From an uncultured Apibacter sp. (GTDB lineage: Bacteria > Bacteroidota > Bacteroidia > Flavobacteriales > Weeksellaceae), in contig CALYQD010000001.1 of the NCBI GenBank assembly GCA_945280365.1, positions 62,001 through 126,000 on the forward strand: a DNA stretch of 64,000 nucleotides, written 5' to 3'. Both the position numbers and the translations under genes were made by a program. Positions within the stretch are counted from its first letter, which is position 1; every line of letters starts with the position of its first letter. Below the pieces are notes generated by a model, which was not told the origin of the DNA, searched no databases, and saw only the letters and a list, made by a program, of their open reading frames with translations. Shown one piece after another: positions 55,962 through 64,000 of the stretch.

Positions 55962-56696
55962 TCAATTATGTAAACGTATACTTGCTCGTATCAAAGCTAT
56001 AGCATTAATTTGCTCCATTAACATATCTTTAGGCTGATGGTGCTGATTTTGTGATACTAATTTTATATAGTTATCTCCCAATTCTGATTTCTGAACAAAT
56101 TTAACAGTAGTATATTCATTCCAGTCATCTATTTTTATTGAAAGTAAATACATTTCTCCCCAAAAAATTTTATCTAAAGTAATTTCTTTGTACAAAACGA
56201 TATCTCCACTTTTCAATAAAGGATACATAGAATCCCCTTTTACATATACTCCCCCGTCACATTTAGCTATTCCAGGTATACGAATACGATCTAAAATTGC
56301 TTCGCTTGAAGTTCCTTTAAAGAGCTCAACTAATCCTGCAGTAGCTTCCAAATCGTATAAAGGAATATCTTGTATATCCCATATTGGATCTGTAGTTTTA
56401 CGAGAAACGCTTATTGGAGATGTAATTATTTCTTCGCCCTTTGTAAATCCCGAAACTCTTTTAATAAGCATAGATTCTCTACCGGTAAGAAGCCAATTTA
56501 CATTTATTTCATCAAACTTATTTGCAATATCTTTCAATATATCGTAAGAGGGTTTATTTCCTTCTTTTTTCAAGCGATTAAGTTTTTCTGAAGAAGTATA
56601 ACCTAACCCATTGACTGCAAAATCATGAACACTTCTAAACCCTTTATAGTTAATAAGATCTATCATTCTTTCAAAGAAATTTGTATTTTTTCTCAT
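55962..56696 (-). CDS. S24-family (LexA/CI-like) transcriptional repressor
   Basis: A 244-residue repressor. Residues about 8-75 are an N-terminal DNA-binding domain of phage-repressor type (SVHDFAVNGLGYTSSEKLNRLKKEGNKPS, VNWLLTGRES). Residues 110-240 are an S24 peptidase domain with Ser156 in VKGDSMYPLL and Lys199 in TTVKFVQ as the Ser-Lys dyad, and an Ala-Gly pair at 120-121 as a possible self-cleavage site. It probably responds to RecA-ssDNA. A 16-bp palindrome 16 bp before its start is a likely operator. Small phage-like genes lie on its other side. Confidence 0.88.
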   Translation of the reverse strand: MRKNTNFFERMIDLINYKGFRSVHDFAVNGLGYTSSEKLNRLKKEGNKPSYDILKDIANKFDEINVNWLLTGRESMLIKRVSGFTKGEEIITSPISVSRKTTDPIWDIQDIPLYDLEATAGLVELFKGTSSEAILDRIRIPGIAKCDGGVYVKGDSMYPLLKSGDIVLYKEITLDKIFWGEMYLLSIKIDDWNEYTTVKFVQKSELGDNYIKLVSQNQHHQPKDMLMEQINAIALIRASIRLHN

Positions 56697-57048
56697 TTTT
56701 TAATTTACTTTTTACAAATATATTTGTATTTTTGTCTAGTATTGTATTGTAAATATACGACAAATTTTTACAAAACTATATAATAGTCAGAAAATTAATT
56801 TATTAGTGCAAAAATAAACTATAACCAATTTACAAACGAATAAGAAAATAATATAGGTAAATTCTGATACATACCATTTTTCTATGTAATGATGAAAATA
56901 AATTTATATATACTTTATCTATTTAATATTACAAACCTAGCTGCAATATTTTTAGAAATACCTTTTTTCACAATCCGAAAAGCTATATAAATATTTTCAT
57001 TCTATCAATTAATTAATAAACAAATTTGAAAGAATTTGACATTCTGAT
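56697..57048. other. 352-bp divergent regulatory region between S24 repressor and unknown gene
   Basis: It holds the palindrome at 56713-56728, a second related half-site pair TTGTAAATATACGACAA around 56747-56763, and otherwise AT-rich sequence with no gene. The layout, repressor on one side and an oppositely oriented gene on the other, is that of a phage control region. Confidence 0.45.
56713..56728. promoter_or_regulatory. candidate repressor operator overlapping a -7 element
   Basis: TACAAATATATTTGTA is a perfect 16-bp palindrome 16 bp upstream of the S24 repressor ATG. It contains TATATTTG on both strands, so a repressor bound here would cover the -7 box of its own gene and possibly a rightward promoter. 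Confidence 0.5.
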
Positions 57049-57348
57049 ATGTCAATACAACTAGAAAAAACACTTATCATGAGAAAAAAAAGATTAAATC
57101 TCCTTGACCTGAGAACTTGTTTAAGTTATGACTCAGAAGTAAAAAAATTTCTTAGTTTAAAAGAAAGATGTATAATTCATCACAATCAGATAAAAATACT
57201 CGATTGGGCTTATCCATTAGAAATCCCTGTAGATCTTATAGCTAAAATTGAAGAAAAACTAATTGAAATACGAAGAAAAAGATGGAAAAGACCGGAATAT
57301 CATTTTGAAAAAGAATGCAATACTATCATACGCATAAAAATAAGATAA
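57049..57348 (+). CDS. small basic protein of unknown function
   Basis: A 99-residue basic protein (many Lys/Arg, ending TIIRIKIR), starting MSIQLEKTLIMRKKRLNLLDLR. I recognise no family. It begins right after the control region of the S24 repressor and precedes a holin-like gene, so an accessory or phage origin is likely. An alternative start is Met11. Confidence 0.5.
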   Translation: MSIQLEKTLIMRKKRLNLLDLRTCLSYDSEVKKFLSLKERCIIHHNQIKILDWAYPLEIPVDLIAKIEEKLIEIRRKRWKRPEYHFEKECNTIIRIKIR

Positions 57349-57581
57349 ATTATAGGTGTTGTCTTATCTTTACATCTGGCCTATTCTATAAATTAATTCA
57401 CATTTTTGCTATAAAGTACTGATAACTAAAATTTCATCTTGTTCCCTCATGAATTCATCAATAGAATTATTACTAATAAATCTTACTATAAGAGTTCAAT
57501 ATATCCAAAAAAATCTTAAAATACTATTTAAAATGTCACAATAAATATAAAATAGAAAACAAAAAACCTATAAAAACCAAT

Positions 57582-57935
57582 ATGATTAATTATTTAAATG
57601 ATATTAATAAAACACTATTCGATTTCATCAACCATTATGGTAACATTATTTTGGTAACTGTGATTAGCATGGTTGCTCGTTCTATTTATAAAGGAATATC
57701 TATAGGCAGACTATTTCTTAAAATTCCTATTTCAACTATTATTGGAATTGTTATAGGAATGTTATTGGAGGAATTTAGTGAAGAATCCAATAATACCATA
57801 CTTGTCATCTGTATGATAACGGGTGCATACACCGGTGAGATCTTAGAAGGAATAGAACAACTTTTAAAATGGACTCCTTTAGTAATTAAGAAAATTATTT
57901 GTAAAAAATTGGATATTGATGATAAAGACCATTAA
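57582..57935 (+). CDS. holin-like small membrane protein
   Basis: A 117-residue protein with three predicted membrane segments (about 18-36, 46-66 with IGIVIGMLLEE, and 74-92) and a charged C-terminus KKIICKKLDIDDKDH. Size, three short helices, and the glycine-rich second and third segments resemble class I/III phage holins such as the LydA group; no sequence signature proves it. No endolysin is next to it. Confidence 0.5.
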   Translation: MINYLNDINKTLFDFINHYGNIILVTVISMVARSIYKGISIGRLFLKIPISTIIGIVIGMLLEEFSEESNNTILVICMITGAYTGEILEGIEQLLKWTPLVIKKIICKKLDIDDKDH

Positions 57936-58268
57936 TTTTCATAATAAATTTATTAGTTTATGCTAATCGGTAATAATAAGGCATGTAATTAATAGCCCTA
58001 CCATTAAATAAATCCTATTCTTTTAAATTACTAATTTGTAGTGGATTATTTATATTAAAATTTTATTTTTAACTAATTTATATACAAACAATTATAAAAA
58101 CACATAATTGAAAATTTTATTTTTTTATTCTTTTAAGTTTCTGACAAATATTTATTTAAATTGTGTTGATCAATTTTAAAATCAATAAAATCTATAACCT
58201 ATTTTTTAAAGCTGTTATAAAGATAGTATATTTGTTTTTAAATAAGTTTAAGATAATATACGATAAAA
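57936..58268. other. AT-rich region upstream of sufC with a candidate promoter
   Basis: No gene is visible. TATATTTG at 58227-58234 fits the -7 consensus 35 nt before the sufC ATG. The upstream sufB expected in a suf operon is not here. Confidence 0.45.
58227..58234 (+). promoter_or_regulatory. candidate -7 element of sufCD
   Basis: TATATTTG, match to TAnnTTTG, 35 nt before the sufC start. The -33 region is only T-rich. Confidence 0.45.
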
Positions 58269-59003
58269 ATGCTATCAATAAAAAATTTGCACGCAAGTAT
58301 TGGAGATAAAGAAATATTGAAAGGTATAAACCTTGAAATTAAGAAAGGAGAAGTCCATGCAATTATGGGGCCCAATGGAGGTGGAAAAAGTACGCTTTCA
58401 AATGTAATTTCCGGAAGAGAAGATTATGAAGTTACTGAAGGATCTATATTTTTAGAAGGAAAAAATTTATTAGACCTCGCTGCGGAAGAAAGAGCAAATG
58501 CCGGAGTATTTATGTCTTTTCAATACCCAGTTGAAATTCCAGGTGTAAGCGTTTCTAATTTTTTAAAAGCAGCTATCAATGCCAATAGAAAAGCTAATGG
58601 GCAGAATGACATTTCCGCACATGAATTTTTACAAAAAGTAAAAGAAAAATCAGAAATGTTGGAAATACGAAAAGATTTTCTTTCCCGTTCACTTAATGAA
58701 GGCTTTTCAGGAGGAGAAAAGAAAAGAAATGAAATTTTTCAAATGGCCATGTTAGAACCTAAATTAGCCATTTTGGATGAAACCGATTCAGGGCTAGATA
58801 TAGATGCATTGCGTATTGTATCTCATGGTGTAAACAAAATAAAAAACAAAGATAATGCGATCTTAGTAATTACTCACTACCAACGCTTACTAGATCACAT
58901 TGTACCGGATTACGTGCATGTATTGATGGACGGAAAAATAATAAAATCGGGAACTAAAGAACTCGCTTTGGAATTAGAAGATAAAGGATACGATTGGTTA
59001 TAA
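58269..59003 (+). CDS. sufC: Fe-S cluster assembly ATPase SufC
   Basis: A 244-residue ABC ATPase of the SUF machinery. Walker A GPNGGGKST (34-42), signature FSGGEKKRNE, Walker B with LAILDETDSGLDID, and the H-loop region VITHYQRLLDHI are all typical; the ETDSGLD variant of the D-loop is SufC-specific. SufC drives conformational change in the SufB-SufD scaffold. sufD follows after 49 bp. Confidence 0.96.
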   Translation: MLSIKNLHASIGDKEILKGINLEIKKGEVHAIMGPNGGGKSTLSNVISGREDYEVTEGSIFLEGKNLLDLAAEERANAGVFMSFQYPVEIPGVSVSNFLKAAINANRKANGQNDISAHEFLQKVKEKSEMLEIRKDFLSRSLNEGFSGGEKKRNEIFQMAMLEPKLAILDETDSGLDIDALRIVSHGVNKIKNKDNAILVITHYQRLLDHIVPDYVHVLMDGKIIKSGTKELALELEDKGYDWL

Positions 59004-59052
59004 ACTTCAAGTAAAGATCAATTAGCAAATCCTCTTAAATTAAATTATTAAA

Positions 59053-60318
59053 ATGAATATTCCACAAAATACTGAATTAGAAAAAATTTCAATACAGGCA
59101 CAATCTACTTTAGAAAAAATAAGTTACCCTACGAAAAAAAACGAAGATTGGAAGTTCACTAGAATATCAGATTTTAATCCTGAATCCTTTAATTCAGCTA
59201 AAGTAAATTTTGTCTCTCAAGAAATTATTAATGATATTGTAGGAAACGAATCTAATACCTATAAAATTGTTTTGATTGACGGCATCATTTCTTCTAAATA
59301 TTCCAATTATCCACAAGAAAAATGGGTAACTCTTTCTTTTTCGGAAGCTCTAAAAAGTGAAAAATATCAATCTATTTTACTTTCAAAGGTAAATTCAATC
59401 TCTGATAAAGAACATTATTTTAACACATTAAATATGGCTTCTTATCAAGAAGGCATTTTTATTTATGTTCCAAAGCAAACAATAGAAGAAGAATTAATTG
59501 AATTAATTTATATAAATTCAGAACAAGATCAAAAAGCTATTCGAAATCTGCGAAATTTGATTATCATTGAAGATCAATCGAAAATACAAATCTCTGAAAA
59601 AATTTATTCGCTTTCAGAATTCGATTTTTTCAGCAATATTGTTACTGAAATATTTGTAGGAAAAAATGCAGATTTCCGACTTTATAAAATACAAGATGAT
59701 GTACCTACCTCTTACCTTATTGATTCTACCTTTATAGAACAAGAAGCAGATAGCACGGCTCTAATTCATACATTCTCGTTTGGAGGTAAGACCGTTCGCA
59801 ATGAATTATCTTTTGACCATAAAGGAGAAAATATTAATTCCACTCTAAAAGGAATAACTATCATAGGAGAAGGACAAGAAGTAGGAAATCATACATTGGT
59901 TAAACACAATCAGCCAAACTGTGAAAGTCATGAATTATATAGAGGGATTTACCAAAATTCCAGTCATGGAATATTTAACGGTAAAATAAAAGTAAATAAG
60001 ATCGCTCAGAAAACCAATGCCTTTCAACAAAATAACAATATTTTACTTTCTGAAAAATCAAGTATTGATACCAAACCTCAATTGGAGATATTTGCCGATG
60101 ACGTGAAATGTTCACACGGCTGTACAGTAGGACAGCTAGATAACGATGCTTTATTCTATATGAAACAAAGAGGTATTCATGAAAAGGAAGCTAAAGCTTT
60201 ACTTATGTTTGCATTCTGTGCTGATGTAATGGAAACGGTTTTCATTCCTCATTTAAAGAATAAAATAAACAAGATCGTAGCAAAGAAATTAGGTGTAAAT
60301 TCAGATTTTGAAATTTAA
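59053..60318 (+). CDS. sufD: Fe-S cluster assembly protein SufD
   Basis: A 421-residue SufD. The N-terminal part has the helical YPTKKNEDWKFTRISDF; the core is a right-handed beta-helix with NVTSTLKGI-like NINSTLKGITIIGEGQEV and the conserved ENSHGIFNGKI-like segment; the C-terminus holds VKCSHGCTVGQLDNDALFYMKQRGI, where the conserved Cys and His contribute to the SufB-SufD interface. It pairs with SufB, absent from the window. A terminator closes the transcript directly after it. Confidence 0.95.
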   Translation: MNIPQNTELEKISIQAQSTLEKISYPTKKNEDWKFTRISDFNPESFNSAKVNFVSQEIINDIVGNESNTYKIVLIDGIISSKYSNYPQEKWVTLSFSEALKSEKYQSILLSKVNSISDKEHYFNTLNMASYQEGIFIYVPKQTIEEELIELIYINSEQDQKAIRNLRNLIIIEDQSKIQISEKIYSLSEFDFFSNIVTEIFVGKNADFRLYKIQDDVPTSYLIDSTFIEQEADSTALIHTFSFGGKTVRNELSFDHKGENINSTLKGITIIGEGQEVGNHTLVKHNQPNCESHELYRGIYQNSSHGIFNGKIKVNKIAQKTNAFQQNNNILLSEKSSIDTKPQLEIFADDVKCSHGCTVGQLDNDALFYMKQRGIHEKEAKALLMFAFCADVMETVFIPHLKNKINKIVAKKLGVNSDFEI

Positions 60319-60340
60319 ATTTACTTTATAAATCATATGA

Positions 60341-60369
60341 AAAAGGTTAGGAATAAATCCTAACCTTTT
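60341..60369 (+). terminator. intrinsic terminator after sufD
   Basis: AAAAGGTTAGGA (60341-60352) and TCCTAACCTTTT (60358-60369), 5-nt loop, 22 bp after the sufD stop. It implies that sufS/sufE are not cotranscribed downstream. Confidence 0.82.
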
Positions 60370-60503
60370 CTATTACTATTTTCTATCATTTTTTTATATA
60401 ACTTATAAAAATCATACCATTACTTATAATTTATTTGAAATTATTTATTAAAATTCAATGTTTATTTAATAATTTAGCATTATAGACAACTAATAAATTT
60501 TAG

Positions 60504-61262
60504 ATGAAGATACTTCTATCCCCTGCAAAAATAATGAGTTTGCAAACGCATTCATATTGGAGTATGCATACTCAGCCTGAATTAATTGATTATGCTAAAA
60601 AATTGCAATTTGTATTAAAAGAATATTCTCCTTCTGAATTAGAAAGCTTGCTTAACATTTCTCCCAAATTATCTAGAGAAAATTGGGAAAGAATTCAAGA
60701 GTGGAATCCCAATCCATCGAAAGCGGAATGTATACAGGCTATTTTTGCTTTTAAAGGTGAAGTTTACAGAGGATTAGACGCAGAATCCTTATCAAATTCA
60801 TCTTTAACTTATTTACAAAATAATCTTTTAATTATTTCAGGCCTCTATGGCTTACTTCATCCTTCGGATGACATTATGCTCTATCGACTGGAAATGGGAA
60901 AAAAACTTAAAACAGAACAAGCTATAGATTTATACGGATTTTGGCGAGAAATTCTAACATTGTATCTAAACACTTTACTTACAAATGATGAGCCTATTTT
61001 AAATCTTGCCAGTAAAGAATATTTTTCAGTTTTCAACCGCAATAAGTTAAAAGGTAGGGTAACCGATATTGAATTCAAAGATTATAAAAACGGTTCTTTA
61101 AAAAGCATTATGATGTATTTTAAAAAAGCTCGAGGAAAGATGACTCGTTGGTGTGCTGAAAATTCCATCAATAATATTGAAGACATAAAAACTTATAATG
61201 TAGACGATTACGAATTTTCTGACAAATTATCTACAGAAAATAATTTAGTATTTATTCGATAA
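60504..61262 (+). CDS. yaaA: peroxide stress protein YaaA
   Basis: A 252-residue YaaA/DUF328 protein. It starts MKILLSPAKIMSL and includes NISPKLSRENWERIQEW, AIFAFKGEVYRGLDA, LIISGLYGLLHPSD and LNLASKEYFSV, all family landmarks. In E. coli YaaA lowers intracellular free iron and protects against peroxide. Standing directly after sufCD it fits an iron/oxidant-handling neighbourhood. It converges on the sigma factor gene with 15 bp between stops. Confidence 0.94.
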   Translation: MKILLSPAKIMSLQTHSYWSMHTQPELIDYAKKLQFVLKEYSPSELESLLNISPKLSRENWERIQEWNPNPSKAECIQAIFAFKGEVYRGLDAESLSNSSLTYLQNNLLIISGLYGLLHPSDDIMLYRLEMGKKLKTEQAIDLYGFWREILTLYLNTLLTNDEPILNLASKEYFSVFNRNKLKGRVTDIEFKDYKNGSLKSIMMYFKKARGKMTRWCAENSINNIEDIKTYNVDDYEFSDKLSTENNLVFIR

Positions 61263-61277
61263 AAAATTATTTTCCAA

Positions 61278-61838
61278 TTATGACAAGAGTTTCTTTGCCC
61301 TCATTAAACTTACTTTGACATTAGCTAGAGACAAACCTGTTTCTTGCACTATATCTTTTAATTTTTTTCCTTCAACATAACGAGAATAAATTAATTTTCG
61401 ATAATTTTCAGGGAGTTTGTCTAATCTTTTTTCAAAAGCTTCCAGATTTTGCTTATCAATAAATAATTGCTCGGGAGAAGGCTCCCAATCACTTAAATGA
61501 TGATATTCTTCGTTTGAAAATTTATTTTTGTCCTTATTTTTTTTTCTTAAAAAATCTATCGCTGTATTATGTGCAATTGATGTAACCCAGGTCTTAAAAT
61601 CAAAATCAGCATTATAAAGATTTAACTTATTCAGCACCTTAGTGAAAGTTTCAATAGTTAATTCTTCTGAATAATTTTCATCTTTAACTATAGAAAAAAT
61701 ATATGATTTAATATCTCCCCAATAAAGATTAACTATTTTACTTTGAGCTTGTTGTTTTGAATTTTTTGCTTCCTCTAGGAGTTGTAAAAGGTCTGATTTA
61801 TTTTTCAACTTACAATTACTTTCATTTTTATTGGACAA
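61278..61838 (-). CDS. ECF-type RNA polymerase sigma factor
   Basis: A 186-residue sigma-70-family factor with region 2 (SKIVNLYWGDIKSYIFSIVKDENYSEELTIETFTKVL, then FKTWVTSIAHNTAIDFLRKK) and region 4 (LPENYRKLIYSRYVEGKKLKDIVQETGLSLANVKVSL). Regions 1 and 3 are absent, as in ECF factors. The start appears to be TTG at 61838; no in-frame ATG lies between it and the upstream stop. No anti-sigma gene is adjacent; the divergent HdeD-like gene, 157 bp away, is a possible target. Confidence 0.9.
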   Translation of the reverse strand: MSNKNESNCKLKNKSDLLQLLEEAKNSKQQAQSKIVNLYWGDIKSYIFSIVKDENYSEELTIETFTKVLNKLNLYNADFDFKTWVTSIAHNTAIDFLRKKNKDKNKFSNEEYHHLSDWEPSPEQLFIDKQNLEAFEKRLDKLPENYRKLIYSRYVEGKKLKDIVQETGLSLANVKVSLMRAKKLLS

Positions 61839-61995
61839 TCTACAATAATAATACCTAAATAAAAAATTAAAAAATTAATATCCCCACTTATTATATTTAC
61901 ACTTATCATGTATTTATCTCATTAAAATAGATCTATTTAATGGCATTATTTTTGAAATTATCTTATCTAAATATTCATAAAATTTATACATATAC

Positions 61996-62541
61996 ATGAA
62001 ATCATTTATAAAAAATTGGTGGATTATGCTTCTTTTAGGCATATTGTTCATTTTAGCTGGAATTATAGTAATGGTGTCTCCCACCCCATCACTAATTTTT
62101 TTAACAACATTTTTCTCTGTTTCATTTCTGGTTTTCGGACTATTCGAAATCGTTTTTTCGTTAAGTAATACTCATACCGATAATTGGGGATGGTATTTGG
62201 CCGGAGGAATCCTAGATTTATTAGTAGGAATTATCCTAATTTCCTCAAATATTTTTACTCAAATGGGTATTTTATCTTTTTTCATTGGATTTTGGTTAAT
62301 GTTTAAAGGAGTTAGCTTAATAGGGCACTCTTTTGATATTAAAAACCTTGGAATAAGTAATTGGGGATGGCTATTAGCCTTAGGAATATTAGAAGTCATA
62401 CTATCATTTATTATTGTAATGTTTCCGCCTATCGGTTTAGCTGCTTTATTAATTTGGGTTAGTATATCTATGTTGTTTTTAGGTATCTATTATATTAGTT
62501 TAGCTTTTAGTGTAAAAAAAATAAAGAATAAAATAGTATAA
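61996..62541 (+). CDS. HdeD/DUF308-family membrane protein
   Basis: A 181-residue protein with six predicted membrane helices in three pairs and repeated motifs of the form NWGWYLAGGILDLLVGIILI and NWGWLLALGILEVILSF, the internal repeat of DUF308/HdeD. In enterobacteria HdeD is linked to acid resistance; the role in Bacteroidota is unknown. It is divergent from the ECF sigma gene and ends before a terminator. Confidence 0.87.
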   Translation: MKSFIKNWWIMLLLGILFILAGIIVMVSPTPSLIFLTTFFSVSFLVFGLFEIVFSLSNTHTDNWGWYLAGGILDLLVGIILISSNIFTQMGILSFFIGFWLMFKGVSLIGHSFDIKNLGISNWGWLLALGILEVILSFIIVMFPPIGLAALLIWVSISMLFLGIYYISLAFSVKKIKNKIV

Positions 62542-62568
62542 TCATTCAATAAGTATTTCTACAATATG

Positions 62569-62607
62569 AAACCTTTGATATTCTTATTAAATTAAGTTCA
62601 AAGGTTT
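62569..62607. terminator. intrinsic terminator after HdeD-like gene
   Basis: AAACCTTTGA (62569-62578) and TCAAAGGTTT (62598-62607), 19-nt loop, followed by a T run. Confidence 0.7.
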
Positions 62608-62712
62608 TTTTATAAATAATGGAAAACTATCCTAATTTTAATTTAATCGATTTAATTACAAATCCTTATATAAAAATGACCTTATTTCGCAAAATGGCTT
62701 ATTCTAAGGATC

Positions 62713-62772
62713 TGACACATTGACGCTTTTACTTTCTTTTTGTCATAAAACTTTTATTTGGCATATTTTTAG
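62713..62772 (+). promoter_or_regulatory. candidate heat-shock promoter region of groESL
   Basis: Contains TGACA (62713) and its inverse TGTCA (62741), then TTTGGCATATTTTTA (62757-62771), 58 nt before the groES ATG. There is no CIRCE element (TTAGCACTC-N9-GAGTGCTAA). The exact promoter class is not decided. Confidence 0.3.
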
Positions 62773-62829
62773 AAAAAAGACTATTATCAATTAGTAAAAA
62801 AATAATAATAAAATTAAATCAAAATAGAT

Positions 62830-63108
62830 ATGTCAGAATTATCAATTAAACCATTAGCTGACCGCGTAGTTGTAGAACCGGCAGCTGCTGAAACGAAAAC
62901 CGCATCAGGAATTATCATCCCTGATAGTGCTAAAGAAAAACCTCAAGAAGGAGTTGTAGTTGCAGTAGGAGCTGGAAAAAAAGATGAACCGTTAACAGTT
63001 AAAATTGGTGATAAAGTTTTATATGGCAAATATTCCGGTACGGAACTAAAACTTAATGGAAAAGATTATCTTATAATGAGAGAATCTGATATTTTAGCAA
63101 TCGTTTAA
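62830..63108 (+). CDS. groES: co-chaperonin GroES
   Basis: A 92-residue GroES beginning [21 protein letters not shown], with the mobile loop [17 protein letters not shown] that contacts GroEL and the roof-forming [12 protein letters not shown]. It caps the GroEL ring during protein folding. groEL follows after 34 bp. Confidence 0.97.
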   Translation: MSELSIKPLADRVVVEPAAAETKTASGIIIPDSAKEKPQEGVVVAVGAGKKDEPLTVKIGDKVLYGKYSGTELKLNGKDYLIMRESDILAIV

Positions 63109-63112
63109 ATAA

Positions 63113-64000
<888 letters not shown>

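Noticed and set aside
55962..56696. Calling the S24 repressor the housekeeping LexA.
   Set aside because: The N-terminal domain is of phage-repressor type, not the LexA winged helix, and the neighbours look phage-like.
62757..62772. A sigma-54 (-24/-12) promoter for groES.
   Set aside because: TGGCA is present but the -12 TTGC element is missing at the right spacing.

Overview
The window is a very AT-rich (I estimate under 30% G+C) bacterial chromosome segment that reads as Bacteroidota, order Flavobacteriales. The evidence is a type IX secretion protein (PorZ) and a cargo protein with a matching C-terminal sorting tail, OmpA porins with thrombospondin type 3 repeats, a MurF-alanine racemase fusion, menaquinone biosynthesis (MenA) and flavobacterial -7 promoter elements of the form TAnnTTTG. 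The small, compact gene set would fit a host-associated Weeksellaceae lineage such as Apibacter; this cannot be proven from the window.

Layout. 1-8.7 kb: porZ (5' end outside the window), recO, mnmA, then a minus-strand envelope/secretion block (sigma-54 activator, lptE, a TPR protein, secG, nusB, a DUF1573 lipoprotein, yajC). 8.7-16 kb: miaB, an SLC13 transporter, a small conserved protein, a secreted reprolysin-type metalloprotease and a LolA-like protein. 16-24 kb: kdnB-kdsB (8-amino-Kdo formation and activation), two tandem OmpA paralogues sharing a 224-bp perfectly identical block, smpB facing an ABC-F ATPase, and an NlpC/P60 lipoprotein. 24-30 kb: rnhA, a HAD nucleotidase, menA, lplA, tyrS and two small genes. 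30-34 kb: a four-gene minus-strand set (HAD phosphatase, DprE2-like, DprE1-like, UbiA-type phosphoribosyltransferase) that matches the route from PRPP to polyprenyl-phosphate-arabinose known from mycobacteria. 34-42.4 kb: rnhB, a second NlpC/P60 enzyme, an O-methyltransferase, a YegP-type protein, uvrA and aconitase.

42.4-50.7 kb is an accessory island ending at a tRNA-Ala(GGC) gene. It has a gene desert with a possible small RNA, a rolling-circle plasmid Rep pseudogene with five in-frame stops, a BcgI-like restriction-modification locus whose nuclease-methylase gene is broken by a stop and a frameshift while the specificity gene is intact, a nuclease-fold DUF5655 protein, a small unknown gene and an XRE regulator.

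50.7-64 kb returns to core genes (Rrf2 regulator, rsmI, tdk, murF-alr), then a small phage-like patch (S24 repressor with a palindromic operator candidate, an unknown gene, a holin-like protein), then sufC-sufD without sufB nearby, yaaA, an ECF sigma factor, an HdeD-like protein, groES and the first 286 codons of groEL.

The most unusual system is the polyprenyl-phosphoarabinose pathway at 30-34 kb. Its oxidase carries alanine at the position of the mycobacterial benzothiazinone-target cysteine.
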